In this document: positions 28,675-36,718 of the stretch, in pieces
Layout: every line of letters starts with the position of its first letter
Numbering within the stretch: the stretch's first letter is position 1
Assembly (NCBI RefSeq): GCF_008806385.1
Contig: NZ_VZZK01000021.1
Span: 40,275-104,274 of the forward strand
Direction of reading: 5' to 3'
DNA from: Methylobacterium soli
GTDB lineage: Bacteria; Pseudomonadota; Alphaproteobacteria; Rhizobiales; Beijerinckiaceae
DNA length: 64,000 nucleotides
Notes under the pieces: model-generated
The model's database searches: none
Told to the model about the DNA's origin: nothing
The model's input: the letters and a program-made list of their open reading frames with translations, nothing else
Translations under genes and position numbers: made by a program

Positions 28675-29820
28675 TCAAGTGCCGGCGCGGATGCGATCGA
28701 CGAGCGACTGCCAGATGGTGAACAACTTCTCCCTGGCAGCCGCCTCCTGCAAGAGCGCGAGGGGAACAGTTGGCTCGCCATCGGCCACGCGCTCGCCGTA
28801 GCGCTGGCTGAACGTGCGCTCGAGGTTCTCGAGGACCTCGCGCCGTGCTTCGATTGTATCGAAGGGGACGGCCTTCATCACGTAGCAAAGCGCGGTCACC
28901 ACCTTGCCATCAAGCCTCACACCTGCTGGCCAGCAGTGACCCCGCTCGTGAACGAGCTTCACGCGGAAGGAGGGCTTCTGCGCCCGCGTGACCTCGATCT
29001 CGCAGCCCTGCGCCCTCCACCAATCATAGATCATGCGCGCGGTATTCGCCTCAGCAGCATTCCGCTCGGTTGCGAGACGAGCGAACCACTCGTCGACCTT
29101 GAGCTGCGGTCCAGCTGTGCTCGCCGCGGTGTTACCACCCTTGCGGCGCTCTGCTTCCGCGGTGCGCCCGATCAGCCGCGGCACCAACGTGCGCAGTCCC
29201 TGCCCGGTGTAGTGCTTGATCTCGAGGGCGATTACCTCGGCCGGGCTCATCTGGGCGTTCAGGAACTCCACGATGCGCTTCAGCTCCGGGTAGATGACGT
29301 CCGCGACGAAGACCATGCGGATCCGACCTGCCCGCAGGTTCACGTCGACGCCACGCCAGAACTCCTCGAGATCGGCATCGGGACGTCCCAGGTGCTCACG
29401 CAGCGCCTCGTCCGCATCGCGCTCACCCGCAGCGCACGTGCGCTCAAATTGCTGCCTGATGGCCTCCATGGGCCAGTAGACGACCCCGTTTGCGGCATAG
29501 TCGAGCATCTGGGCCACGACCTCACGCCGCCCTCGTGTGTCGCTGGCGCGCTTGACCTCGACCAAGGTCGGCACGCCGTCCTGGTCGACGAAGAGATGAT
29601 CGAGCGACCAGCGGCCCGCTCCGCCTTCCTCACCCGGCACAGCCTGCTCGCGCGCGATCAGCAGCCAGCGACGCGGGTTCGTGGGATCGACGGCATCACC
29701 GGCGATTAGGCTCGGGTGGGTGGCGAGGAGCTCCTGGAGCAGGTCCTCGCTCTCGAACGCACTGGAGCGCATCTCCACGAGGCTGTTGTCGTCCCGGACG
29801 ATGAAGATGCCGTCGCTCAT
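28675..29820 (-). CDS. PD-(D/E)XK nuclease-like hypothetical protein
   Basis: A 381-residue protein without membrane segments. The N-terminal third carries a nuclease-like core: SLDHLFVDQDGVPTLVEVKR gives an Asp, then E-x-K on the next strand, as in restriction-endonuclease-like folds of the NucS/DUF91 group. The middle contains VDVNLRAGRIRMVFVADVIY and a long helical region. The C-terminal part (LKVDEWFARLATERN, then GCEIEVTRAQKPSFRVKLVH) may be a separate DNA- or protein-binding domain. GTG at 29826 is an alternative start. It is on the same strand as, and between, the DUF429-like and GIY-YIG genes. Activity not proven by sequence. Confidence 0.7.
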   Translation of the reverse strand: MSDGIFIVRDDNSLVEMRSSAFESEDLLQELLATHPSLIAGDAVDPTNPRRWLLIAREQAVPGEEGGAGRWSLDHLFVDQDGVPTLVEVKRASDTRGRREVVAQMLDYAANGVVYWPMEAIRQQFERTCAAGERDADEALREHLGRPDADLEEFWRGVDVNLRAGRIRMVFVADVIYPELKRIVEFLNAQMSPAEVIALEIKHYTGQGLRTLVPRLIGRTAEAERRKGGNTAASTAGPQLKVDEWFARLATERNAAEANTARMIYDWWRAQGCEIEVTRAQKPSFRVKLVHERGHCWPAGVRLDGKVVTALCYVMKAVPFDTIEARREVLENLERTFSQRYGERVADGEPTVPLALLQEAAAREKLFTIWQSLVDRIRAGT

Positions 29821-29883
29821 AGCCACCCAGAATTGCTGATCCGGGACCCGCTATCGCATGTGCTGAGGCGCGGCGCTCCTCCT

Positions 29884-30052
29884 GAGCGAGGGCGATTTCG
29901 CGCCTTCGCTACGTCGGCCCACAGGAACAAGAAGTCCCAGATGACCGCGCGTCGCTCGAGGACCATGGATCCTGGGTCGAGCAGGATCCCGATCATGCCC
30001 TTGGATCGCCTCAGCCAGGCGCGCATGGCGATTTCGCGAACCGCTAGTTTGC
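29884..30052. repeat. repeat R1, copy 1 (left end of GIY-YIG unit 1)
   Basis: About 170 bp matching 53,998-54,165 closely, with partial matches at 36.5, 48.95 and 62.25 kb. Shared core: CACAGGAACA-GAAGTCCCAGA, then CTGGGTCGAGCA, then ATCATGCCCTTGGATC. GCGATTTCG motifs lie at both ends of the copy. On the minus strand a short reading frame containing AVIWDFLFLWADVAK is partly conserved between copies. Confidence 0.75.
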
Positions 30053-30880
30053 GTTGAGGCCCATCTCTCGGCTCTGGAGCTTCTCCTTCCATTGGTTCTC
30101 CATTGCGATGACGTCCTTATCGCTCGCTTCGGAGCCGGCGACCTGAAGGATGCAGACTTGGTAGTCGGCGGGGTCCCGTGCCTTCAAGCGCACGTTGCCG
30201 CCGTGCCCGTTTCGAACATACTCCTGCCACCGGCTGAGAAAGCCTCCAGCACCGGTCGCGGAGCCAACGTAAATCTCGCGCGTCCTCGGGCAGGTCAGGA
30301 GGTAAACCCCTCTGGCCGCGGAGAGCGCCACGTTCCAGGTCGGGGGAAGCTCCTCGACCTCCGACAGCTTCTTTATCAACGCCAGGTAGCCCGGGAACTC
30401 GGGCTCCTTGAAGTCTGCACGCACCTCGAGGATGCTCTTGTTCTGCCGATCGGCCCGCTGCGCCCATGACCGCGCGCCCCGACCCCACTCGATGACGACC
30501 TTTCCGGCGAGATCGGCCAGCCGCTCGTCGGGCTCGAGCTCGTAGAGGTCGTGCTCTTCAGCCGCGAGGATTCTGTCATTGATTGGTTCCGGTGTATCGA
30601 CCTGCATGGGCCCGACGCTACGGACCCGGTAGAGGCCGACGAACAGGGTCTCGCGAGCCGGGGTGCCGACGAACGATGCCCAGAGCGGTCGGGAACTCAG
30701 GACCTGCCGGTTCCTCAGCGAGTGGATGGACTGGTAGAGCTCGAACGCCGACCGATCATTCCGCCACAGCGCATAAGGGGTTCGGCCCTTGGTCGCCCGA
30801 TTGTCCTGATGGCGGAGCAGCCGCACGTCCTCGGGCGCGATCTCGGCCTGGTGCAAAAGCGAGTTGAACAGGAGGGGCAT
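30044..30880 (-). CDS. GIY-YIG nuclease family protein, copy 1
   Basis: A 278-residue protein. Residues 1 to about 180 form a conserved N-terminal region of unknown role (DVRLLRHQDNRATKGRTPY, LWASFVGTPARETLFVGLY, VVIEWGRGARSWAQRADRQN). The GIY-YIG domain follows at about 190-250: GVYLLTCPRTREIYVGSATG has the GVY and YVG pair, then FLSRWQEY (catalytic Arg) and a late Glu in AMENQWKEKLQSRE. The gene is enclosed by repeats R1 and R2 and is duplicated as a unit at 54.1-55.0 kb. Both the N-terminal region and the nuclease domain are intact here. The ATG at 30880 follows AGGTCC. Confidence 0.85.
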   Translation of the reverse strand: MPLLFNSLLHQAEIAPEDVRLLRHQDNRATKGRTPYALWRNDRSAFELYQSIHSLRNRQVLSSRPLWASFVGTPARETLFVGLYRVRSVGPMQVDTPEPINDRILAAEEHDLYELEPDERLADLAGKVVIEWGRGARSWAQRADRQNKSILEVRADFKEPEFPGYLALIKKLSEVEELPPTWNVALSAARGVYLLTCPRTREIYVGSATGAGGFLSRWQEYVRNGHGGNVRLKARDPADYQVCILQVAGSEASDKDVIAMENQWKEKLQSREMGLNAN

Positions 30881-30965
30881 AGGACCTTTCGGGCGTGGCT
30901 GATTCGACGGATCGCTTCACCCTGCCCCCGGCTACGGGGTCGCTCTACCACCCCGGATCAGCACC

Positions 30966-31316
30966 CACAGATCAATCGCGATTTCGCGAAATACCGACGC
31001 CGGCGGCCGCATCGCTCTCTTCTCGACGCCGCCGCATTCTTTGCCTTGGGTCGCGCGGCCAAGCCTCTTAGAAGGCCCAGGGCGGCTGACAGCGCGGCGA
31101 GCCATAAAGCTGCGCCGCTACTCGAAAAACCAGCCAGTGCGCCGCTTAGGCGATCTTGTGGCACGTCCTCGGCGAGAGCGAGGAGGTCCTCACCGCTGGT
31201 CAATGGGCGTCAGGGTTGAGGGCGATACGACAATCCGATCCAGTCAAACGGACATCAACCGCATTCCCATCGCGCACGCCCCGATTTTCACTTTTCGACC
31301 AGCGCCAGGATGAGCA
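30966..31316. repeat. repeat R2, copy A (right end of GIY-YIG unit 1)
   Basis: About 350 bp, homologous to 40,513-40,834 and 55,085-55,428. Landmarks in all three are ACCGGCGGCCG, CGCCGCCGC-TTCTTTGCCTTGGG, GGGCGTCAGGG and GGATCCAGTCAAATGGAC, ending near TTTTCAACT. Copy A contains the palindrome ATTTCGCGAAAT at its left end. Read on the minus strand, the last ~25 codons up to a shared TGA at the GGGCGTCA landmark are similar in all copies (RLTGSDCRIALNPDAH here). Confidence 0.75.
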
Positions 31317-31382
31317 ATTCGCCTCGGCTCGCTCCAGTCGGCCGAGTGCTATGCTGCCGACCAACTAGACGGAGGACGCCCC

Positions 31383-31583
31383 ATGAAGAAGCTCGTCGTG
31401 ACTACGGCCACCCTGATGCTGCTTACTGCGGCGCCTGCTATGGCCATGAGCTGCTGCGGCGGCGGCAAGGGTGGGATGATGTGCGGTAAGCCCGGCATGG
31501 CGATGGGCCACGGCAGCGTGAAGAAGGGCAAGGGCGGCTGCTGCTGCGAGAAGATGTCGATGAACATGAGCAAGCGGCGCTGA
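31383..31583 (+). CDS. small secreted Cys/Met/His-rich protein, probable metal binder
   Basis: A 66-residue peptide with a clear Sec signal (MKKLVVTTATLMLLTAAPAMA) and a mature part of about 45 residues carrying seven cysteines in CC, C and CCC clusters plus many Met, Gly and Lys. The ATG follows GACGGAGGACG, a good ribosome site. Composition suggests binding of soft metals such as copper, or arsenite, in the periplasm. It is divergently placed beside the MFS gene that ends the arsenic operon. No named family is recognised. Confidence 0.7.
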   Translation: MKKLVVTTATLMLLTAAPAMAMSCCGGGKGGMMCGKPGMAMGHGSVKKGKGGCCCEKMSMNMSKRR

Positions 31584-31597
31584 TTACTCACGCCCCG

Positions 31598-32770
31598 TCA
31601 TCGGGCTCGCCATAAGGCAGCGACCAGGACCACGTTGCTCAACGCCAACGCCGCCAGAACAAGCCACAGCGCATCGGCGCCTCCGTGCGTGAGGACGAAC
31701 GCGCCGAGGACAGGGGCCAGAGCCTGAGCCACCAATCCCGGCCGCGCCAAGCGCCCAACCAAAGGGGCGTAGCGCTCCGGTCCGAACAGGGCGAGGGGCA
31801 CCGTGCCTCGCGCGATCGAGTAGATCCCGTTGCCTGCCCCGTAGAGGATCAGGGCCAGAGCGACGGCAGGTAGACCAAAGGCCAGCATCACGACGCCGAG
31901 CGCCACGAGGCTCATTGCTGCCGCCAGGGTCCAGAGCGGATGATGCCGCCCCTTGCCGGCCATCTCGATCACGCGGGCCGCGACCTGGGACGGGCCGATC
32001 AGGGCGCCGAACGTGACGGCCGATGCGAGGGCCACTCCCCGCGCCTGGAGTAGCGCCAGCAGGTGCACCGAGATCAGCGTCATCACGGTGCCGCCGAGTG
32101 TGAGCACCCCGGCCATCAGCAGGAACGCACGCCGTTCACGCGGTGCCAGCGGGCTACTGGAGGCCGGACCAACAGCGGGTTCCGCTGTGTGCTTCGGAGG
32201 TGATGGGATTAAGCCCAGAACCAGCGGCAGTGAGACCCCGAGCTGCAGCCCGGCATACGCGAAGCAGGTGCCTCGCCAGCCGATATGCTCAACCAGGAAC
32301 GCCGATAGTGGCCAGCTCACGGTGCTGGCGAACCCGCCCCACAGGGTCAACGTCGTGATCGCTGGCCGCGCCTCGGCGCCGTAGAGGCGGCCGAGCGTCG
32401 CGAAGGCGGGGTCGTAGAGGCCGGCTCCCATACCGACGCCGAGCAACAGCCAGCCGGCCACGAATACCGGCAGCGACGGGGCCAGACCGAGGACGACGAG
32501 GCCAAGCGCCAACACGATCGCCGAGAACGCCAGGACCGGGCGGCCCCCATGGTGGCCGATCAGCCCTCCTACGCGCGGCGAGATGAGGCCAGCAACCAAC
32601 AGGCCGGCCGACAGACCGCCGATGATCCAGGACAACGGCCAGCCGGTGTCGGTGGCGATCGGCGAGGCCAGGACGGCCAAGAGGTAGAACGAGGAGCCCC
32701 AGGCGAGGATCTGCACCACGCCGAGGGCGCTGATCACCAACAGACGATGGTGGCCGAGGACCTCAGATCT
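31598..32770 (-). CDS. MFS transporter of the arsenic operon
   Basis: A 12-TM major facilitator protein of about 390 residues: VISALGVVQILAWGSSFYLLAVL starts TM1, and SPRVGGLIGHHGGRP is the family loop 2-3 motif. GVGMGAGLYDPAFATLGRLYG is a conserved block of MFS proteins found in ars operons. The GTG at 32770 overlaps the acr3 end by eight bases; the frame is open to ATG 32818, which would overlap acr3 by 56 bases. As the last gene of an arsR-arsC-arsC-acr3 operon it most likely exports an arsenical, possibly an organic or trivalent form. The substrate is inferred from position only. Confidence 0.82.
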   Translation of the reverse strand, partial: RSEVLGHHRLLVISALGVVQILAWGSSFYLLAVLASPIATDTGWPLSWIIGGLSAGLLVAGLISPRVGGLIGHHGGRPVLAFSAIVLALGLVVLGLAPSLPVFVAGWLLLGVGMGAGLYDPAFATLGRLYGAEARPAITTLTLWGGFASTVSWPLSAFLVEHIGWRGTCFAYAGLQLGVSLPLVLGLIPSPPKHTAEPAVGPASSSPLAPRERRAFLLMAGVLTLGGTVMTLISVHLLALLQARGVALASAVTFGALIGPSQVAARVIEMAGKGRHHPLWTLAAAMSLVALGVVMLAFGLPAVALALILYGAGNGIYSIARGTVPLALFGPERYAPLVGRLARPGLVAQALAPVLGAFVLTHGGADALWLVLAALALSNVVLVAALWRAR

Positions 32771-33827
32771 CACGTGAGGCAGGCTTGAGAGCCGCCTTCC
32801 GCATAGCGCCCCGCTCATACCAGCTCTGGCTCCGATTCACGATCCAGACGACCGAGAGCATCACCGGCACCTCGATCAGGACACCTACCACCGTGGCAAG
32901 CGCCGCGCCCGAGTTGAAGCCGAACAGGCTGATGGCTGCCGCGACCGCAAGCTCGAAGAAGTTCGAGGCGCCGATCAGGGCCGAGGGGCCGGCGATGCAG
33001 TGCTGCTCGCCGGCGACGCGGTTCAGGAGGTAGGCCAACCCGGAATTCAGATAGACCTGGATCAGGATCGGCACCGCAAGAAGGCCGATCACGGCTGGCT
33101 GGGCCAGGATCTGCTCGCCCTGGAAGCCGAACAGCAGCACCAAGGTGGCGAGGAGCGCCACCAGCGACACCGGCCCCATCGTCCCGAGCACTCGGTCTAG
33201 GGCAGACTGGCCACCTGAGGCGAGCAGGCTGCGGCGGACCACCTGAGCGATGATCACCGGGACAACGATGTAGAGCACCACCGAGAGGACCAGCGTGCCC
33301 CATGGCACCGTAATGGCCGAGAGCCCGAGCAGCAGGCCGACGATCGGTGCGAAGGCGACGACCATGATGGTGTCGTTGAGCGCGACTTGGCTCAGCGTGA
33401 AGTGCGGCTCGCCGCGCGTCAGGTTCGACCACACGAACACCATCGCGGTGCAAGGCGCAGCCGCCAGGATGATCAGGCCGGCGATGTAGCCGTCGATCTG
33501 GTCAGCTGGCAGGTAGGGCCGGAACAAGTAGCCGATGAAGAGCCAGCCGAGCGCGGCCATCGAGAACGGCTTCACCGCCCAGTTGATGAAGAGGGTCACG
33601 CCGATGCCGCGCCAGTGTCGACCGACGTGGCGTAGCGAGGCGAAGTCGATCTTGAGCAGCATGGGGATGACCATGAGCCAGATCAGCACCGCGACGGGCA
33701 GGTTCACCTTCGCGATCTCGGCGTCCCCGATGACGTGGAAGACGCCCGGCATGACGTGGCCGAGGGCGATGCCGACCACGATGCACAGGGCGACCCAGAT
33801 GGTCAGGTAGCGCTCGAAGGTGCTCAT
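32763..33827 (-). CDS. acr3: ACR3 family arsenite efflux transporter
   Basis: A 354-residue, ten-helix inner-membrane carrier that expels arsenite. Family hallmarks are the N-terminal MSTFERYLTIWVALCIVVGI, the helix 4-5 region ILAAAPCTAMVFVWSNLTRG with the essential Cys, FTLSQVALNDTIMVVAFAPIV, and IGASNFFELAVAAAISLFG. ATG at 33827 has a GAAACGACATG context; the frame remains open upstream without similarity. It follows arsC (glutaredoxin type) by eight bases and overlaps the MFS gene. Regulation by the upstream ArsR is expected. Confidence 0.95.
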   Translation of the reverse strand: MSTFERYLTIWVALCIVVGIALGHVMPGVFHVIGDAEIAKVNLPVAVLIWLMVIPMLLKIDFASLRHVGRHWRGIGVTLFINWAVKPFSMAALGWLFIGYLFRPYLPADQIDGYIAGLIILAAAPCTAMVFVWSNLTRGEPHFTLSQVALNDTIMVVAFAPIVGLLLGLSAITVPWGTLVLSVVLYIVVPVIIAQVVRRSLLASGGQSALDRVLGTMGPVSLVALLATLVLLFGFQGEQILAQPAVIGLLAVPILIQVYLNSGLAYLLNRVAGEQHCIAGPSALIGASNFFELAVAAAISLFGFNSGAALATVVGVLIEVPVMLSVVWIVNRSQSWYERGAMRKAALKPASREI

Positions 33828-33835
33828 GTCGTTTC

Positions 33836-34261
33836 TCAGGCGGTGGCGACGTGGCGGCCGTGCTCGTCGACGACGCGCTCGCCGTCCTCCTTCACGAACT
33901 CGCCCTGCTGCTGCGGTAGGAGCCCCAGCACTGCCTCGGACGGGCGGCACAGGCGCACGCCCCTCGGGCTCACCACAAGCGGCCGGTTGATCAGGATTGG
34001 ATGCTCCATCATGGCGTCGAGGAGCTGGTCATCGGTCAGCGACGGATTGGCCAGCTTCAGCTCGGCATAGGGCGTGCCCTTCTCACGAAGGAGATCCCGC
34101 ACAGAGATCCCGGCTCGGTCGACCAGCTGTCGCAGGAGCGTCCGGGTCGGTGGGGTTTTCAGATACTCAATGACGTGCGGCTCGATGCCGGCGTTGCGGA
34201 TCATCGCCAGGGTGTTGCGGGACGTGCCACAGGCGGGGTTGTGGTAGATCACCACGTCCAT
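33836..34261 (-). CDS. arsC: arsenate reductase ArsC, glutaredoxin-linked type
   Basis: A 141-residue ArsC of the E. coli plasmid R773 type. The catalytic Cys lies in YHNPACGTSRNTL near residue 12. The arginines that hold arsenate fall in the PILINRPLVVSPRGVRLCRP block. It reduces arsenate to arsenite with glutathione and glutaredoxin. Its ATG overlaps the stop of the upstream low-molecular-weight-phosphatase-type arsC, and it is followed by acr3, so reduction and export are coexpressed. Confidence 0.95.
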   Translation of the reverse strand: MDVVIYHNPACGTSRNTLAMIRNAGIEPHVIEYLKTPPTRTLLRQLVDRAGISVRDLLREKGTPYAELKLANPSLTDDQLLDAMMEHPILINRPLVVSPRGVRLCRPSEAVLGLLPQQQGEFVKEDGERVVDEHGRHVATA

Positions 34262-34788
34262 CACGCGACCTCCGGACGGGGCGAGGTGGCGCCCGCCTGC
34301 TGGCCGATCTCGCGAACCCACGACGTGAGCGCAACTTGGTCGAGGCTGGCGATCGGCAGGGCAACGAAGGTCGTGATGCGGTTCTTGAGGTAGCGCTGGG
34401 CCGTCACGAAGGCGGTCTTGCGCTCGATGTCCGCGCCCTCGGCTGCGGCGGGATCCTCGATGCCCCAGTGCGCTGTCACCGGCTGGCCCTGCCAGTAGGG
34501 GCAGGTCTCGCCGGCGGCGTCGTCACAGACCGTGAAGACGGAATCCATGACCGGCGCGTCGGACCGGGCGAACTCGTCCCAGCTCTTCGAGTGCAGCCCC
34601 TCGGTCGAGTAGTCGGTCTCTCGCAGCACCTGCAGAGCGAGCGGGTTCACGTCTGGCTTCGGCTGGCTACCGGCCGAGAACGCGCGGAAGCGACCGCCGC
34701 CCTCCTTGTTCAGCATGGCTTCGGCCAGGATCGAGCGGGCCGAGTTGCCGGTGCAGAGGAACAGGACGTTGTAGACGCGCTCAGGCAT
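34261..34788 (-). CDS. arsC: arsenate reductase, low-molecular-weight phosphotyrosine phosphatase fold
   Basis: A 175-residue protein with the P-loop C-x5-R motif at the N-terminus (VLFLCTGNSARS) and further cysteines in FTVCDDAAGETCPYW that could form the redox relay of thioredoxin-linked ArsC enzymes. The usual size is about 130-140; here the C-terminus is longer (ALPIASLDQVALTSWVREIG). It overlaps both neighbours by a few bases. The operon thus contains two arsenate reductases of unrelated fold. Confidence 0.92.
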   Translation of the reverse strand: MPERVYNVLFLCTGNSARSILAEAMLNKEGGGRFRAFSAGSQPKPDVNPLALQVLRETDYSTEGLHSKSWDEFARSDAPVMDSVFTVCDDAAGETCPYWQGQPVTAHWGIEDPAAAEGADIERKTAFVTAQRYLKNRITTFVALPIASLDQVALTSWVREIGQQAGATSPRPEVA

Positions 34789-35140
34789 GGAGGGTGTCTC
34801 CGGTGGGGCAGTTGCAGGCGGCGAGCGCGGCGACAGCCGGGTTGCAGACCTCCGGATGGCCCTGGCAGCAGTCGCGCATGAGGAACTGGACGAGGTCCGA
34901 CAGGCCGGCGTAGGCGGCGCTGTAGATGACCGACTTGCCCTCGCGCCGGGACGTAATCAGCCCGGCATGGGAGAGCTCCTTGAGATGAAAGGATAGGTTC
35001 GTGCTCGCGATGCCGACCGTGTCGGCGAGCACGCCGGCCGCGAGCCCGTCGGGGCCAGCTGTGACGAGGGCACGCACGACTCGAAGACGGTGCTCCTGAC
35101 CGAGGGCTGCGAAGGCGGCGAGGGCTTGTCGTTCGTCCAT
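34781..35140 (-). CDS. arsR: ArsR family metalloregulatory repressor
   Basis: A 119-residue winged-helix repressor. The recognition helix lies in IASTNLSFHLKELSHAGLI, followed by the beta wing (SRREGKSVIYS). Candidate arsenite ligands are the C-terminal cysteines: DCCQGHPEVCNP and ACNC. The pair in DCC plus the downstream Cys is a plausible trivalent arsenic site; it differs from the alpha3 CxC of the E. coli type. It is the first gene of the minus-strand arsenic operon, divergent from arsH. Confidence 0.93.
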   Translation of the reverse strand: MDERQALAAFAALGQEHRLRVVRALVTAGPDGLAAGVLADTVGIASTNLSFHLKELSHAGLITSRREGKSVIYSAAYAGLSDLVQFLMRDCCQGHPEVCNPAVAALAACNCPTGDTLHA

Positions 35141-35150
35141 CGATAGGCCT

Positions 35151-35170
35151 ATATATCAACTATTGTTGAA
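35151..35170. promoter_or_regulatory. ArsR operator in the arsR-arsH intergenic region
   Basis: The 50-bp space between arsR and arsH contains TCAAC-TATT-GTTGA, an inverted repeat in an AT-rich context (ATATATCAAC...). A TCAA/TTGA dyad of this kind is typical of ArsR-type sites. Placed between divergent genes it could repress both. Confidence 0.6.
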
Positions 35171-35190
35171 GCGTAGAGGAACACATCGTC

Positions 35191-35937
35191 TTGGACAAGC
35201 CCGAGCAGTCGTTCTCCGACGGGATGCCCAACGTGAGCGAGGCACACTTCGAGGTGCCGACGCACGATCGCGTTCATACCGCCACGCCGTTCACTCACGC
35301 CCCACGTCTCCTGATCCTCTACGGCTCGCTGCGGGAGCGCTCGTTCAGCCGGTTCCTGGCCTACGAGGCCGCGCGGTTGCTGGAGGCCATGGGCGGAGAG
35401 GTGCGCATCTACGACGCCCAGGGCCTTCCACTGCCGGACGATGCCACCGCCGACCACCCCAAGGTGCAGGAGCTGCGCGCCCTCTCAATCTGGTCCGAGG
35501 GTCAGGTCTGGGTTTCGCCCGAGCGCCACGGCAACCTGACGGGCGTGATGAAAAGCCAGATCGACTGGCTCCCGCTGAGCGAGGGGTCGGTGCGGCCGAC
35601 CCAGGGGCGCACGCTGGCCGTGATGCAGGTCTCGGGTGGCTCGCAGTCCTTCAACGCCGTGAACAGCCTGCGCGTGCTCGGGCGCTGGATGAGGATGATC
35701 ACCATCCCGAACCAATCCTCGGTGCCGATGGCCTATAAGGAGTTCGACGAGGCCGGCCGAATGAAGCCGGGGCCGCTCTACGACCGCGTGGTCGACGTGT
35801 GCGAGGAGCTGATGAAGTTCACGCTGCTGACGCGCGAGCGGGCCGACTACCTCGTCGACCGCTACAGCGAGCGCAAGGAGCGCGAGCCCCAGCGGCTCAA
35901 AGCGGTTGCCGCCGACATCGGGTTCGCGAAGCGGTAG
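35191..35937 (+). CDS. arsH: ArsH, NADPH-dependent FMN reductase / organoarsenical oxidase
   Basis: A 248-residue flavoprotein. The core LLILYGSLRERSFSRFLAYEAARLL carries the FMN phosphate loop (GSLRERS), and PERHGNLTGVMKSQIDWLPL is the conserved ArsH block. ArsH oxidises trivalent organoarsenicals. Start is probably TTG at 35191 with AGAGGA upstream; ATG at 35224 would give a shorter protein. It is divergent from arsR. A damaged 90-bp fragment of a second arsH is found at 53.84 kb. Confidence 0.93.
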   Translation: MDKPEQSFSDGMPNVSEAHFEVPTHDRVHTATPFTHAPRLLILYGSLRERSFSRFLAYEAARLLEAMGGEVRIYDAQGLPLPDDATADHPKVQELRALSIWSEGQVWVSPERHGNLTGVMKSQIDWLPLSEGSVRPTQGRTLAVMQVSGGSQSFNAVNSLRVLGRWMRMITIPNQSSVPMAYKEFDEAGRMKPGPLYDRVVDVCEELMKFTLLTRERADYLVDRYSERKEREPQRLKAVAADIGFAKR

Positions 35938-35939
35938 AC

Positions 35940-36125
35940 CTCACAGTCCTCGACCGCGTCGAGCTTCCCAGCCGCGTGGCAGCCCCCGACGACCGCGCCA
36001 ACGGAGCAGCCGGCGATGATGTCGGGCATAATCCCGGCATCCAGCAGCGCTTGGAGGACGCCAATATGCGCCCAGCCTCGCGCCGCTCTCGAACCAAGAG
36101 CGAGGCCGAGCCGGAGAGATCTCTA
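35940..36125 (-). pseudogene. patatin-like phospholipase fragment
   Basis: On the minus strand, in a frame interrupted by a stop (TAG) just upstream, the sequence reads GLALGSRAARGWAHIGVLQA and continues into a GCSVG nucleophile motif and HAAGKLDAVED. These are the oxyanion and GxSxG blocks of RssA/patatin-type lipases. About 60 codons remain; the N-terminus, the rest of the domain and the catalytic Asp are missing. It abuts the end of arsH directly, so the break is close to position 35,940. Confidence 0.65.
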
Positions 36126-36718
36126 GCTCGACTGGACGAGAGGCTCATCTGGCGGTTCCAACACCGGCTGCGCACCGTCTCGTCCGAACCAGTCGACGCC
36201 CATATCGTCCCTACCATGTTTCCAGGGAGATAATGGCACAGGTTTGCCTACTGCTGAGCCGACGCATCCTGGATCTTTATCGGTAATCTTAAAGAGCAGG
36301 CGCAGGGATGCGCCAATGACGGGTTAGCGCAACGAGACTCGGTGTTAGGCGCAGGAGCCGCAGCGGAATACTGATCCCAACATGGCGTCCTCTCGACAGA
36401 GGGGGCAGCCGTTATGCTCTACCGTTCGACGCGTCACCGGCCGACAATCGCGCTCGACGCACAGTTCGGCTCGCACAACGAAGTCCCAGAGAACCGCACA
36501 GTGGGTGAAGGGCATGGACCCTGGGCCCACTTGGATCCGGAACACACCCTGGGATACTGCCCGACAGCACCGACATGGGCGATTTTGGCGAAGTGCCGGC
36601 GAGGCATGCTGGCCGCTCAATGTATCTCACATCATGGGCCGGATGATCGAGCCGTCCCGGTCACGGGCTGATTGAAAAAGACTTGTCAACGCCACTTCGA
36701 GCGGCGGCCTTGCGACGC
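36126..36718. other. about 590 bp without a gene
   Basis: No supported open frame. The stretch 36,470-36,560 is a decayed R1 repeat (see separate entry). The rest shows no recognisable similarity and no promoter-like structure that I could assign. Confidence 0.5.
36470..36560. repeat. repeat R1, decayed partial copy
   Basis: Shares CAACGAAGTCCCAGAGAAC, then GGACCCTGGGCC and GGATCC in the R1 order, but is clearly more diverged than the copies at 29.9 and 54.0 kb. The minus-strand peptide CAVLWDFVV parallels AVIWDFLF of R1 copy 1. Confidence 0.5.
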
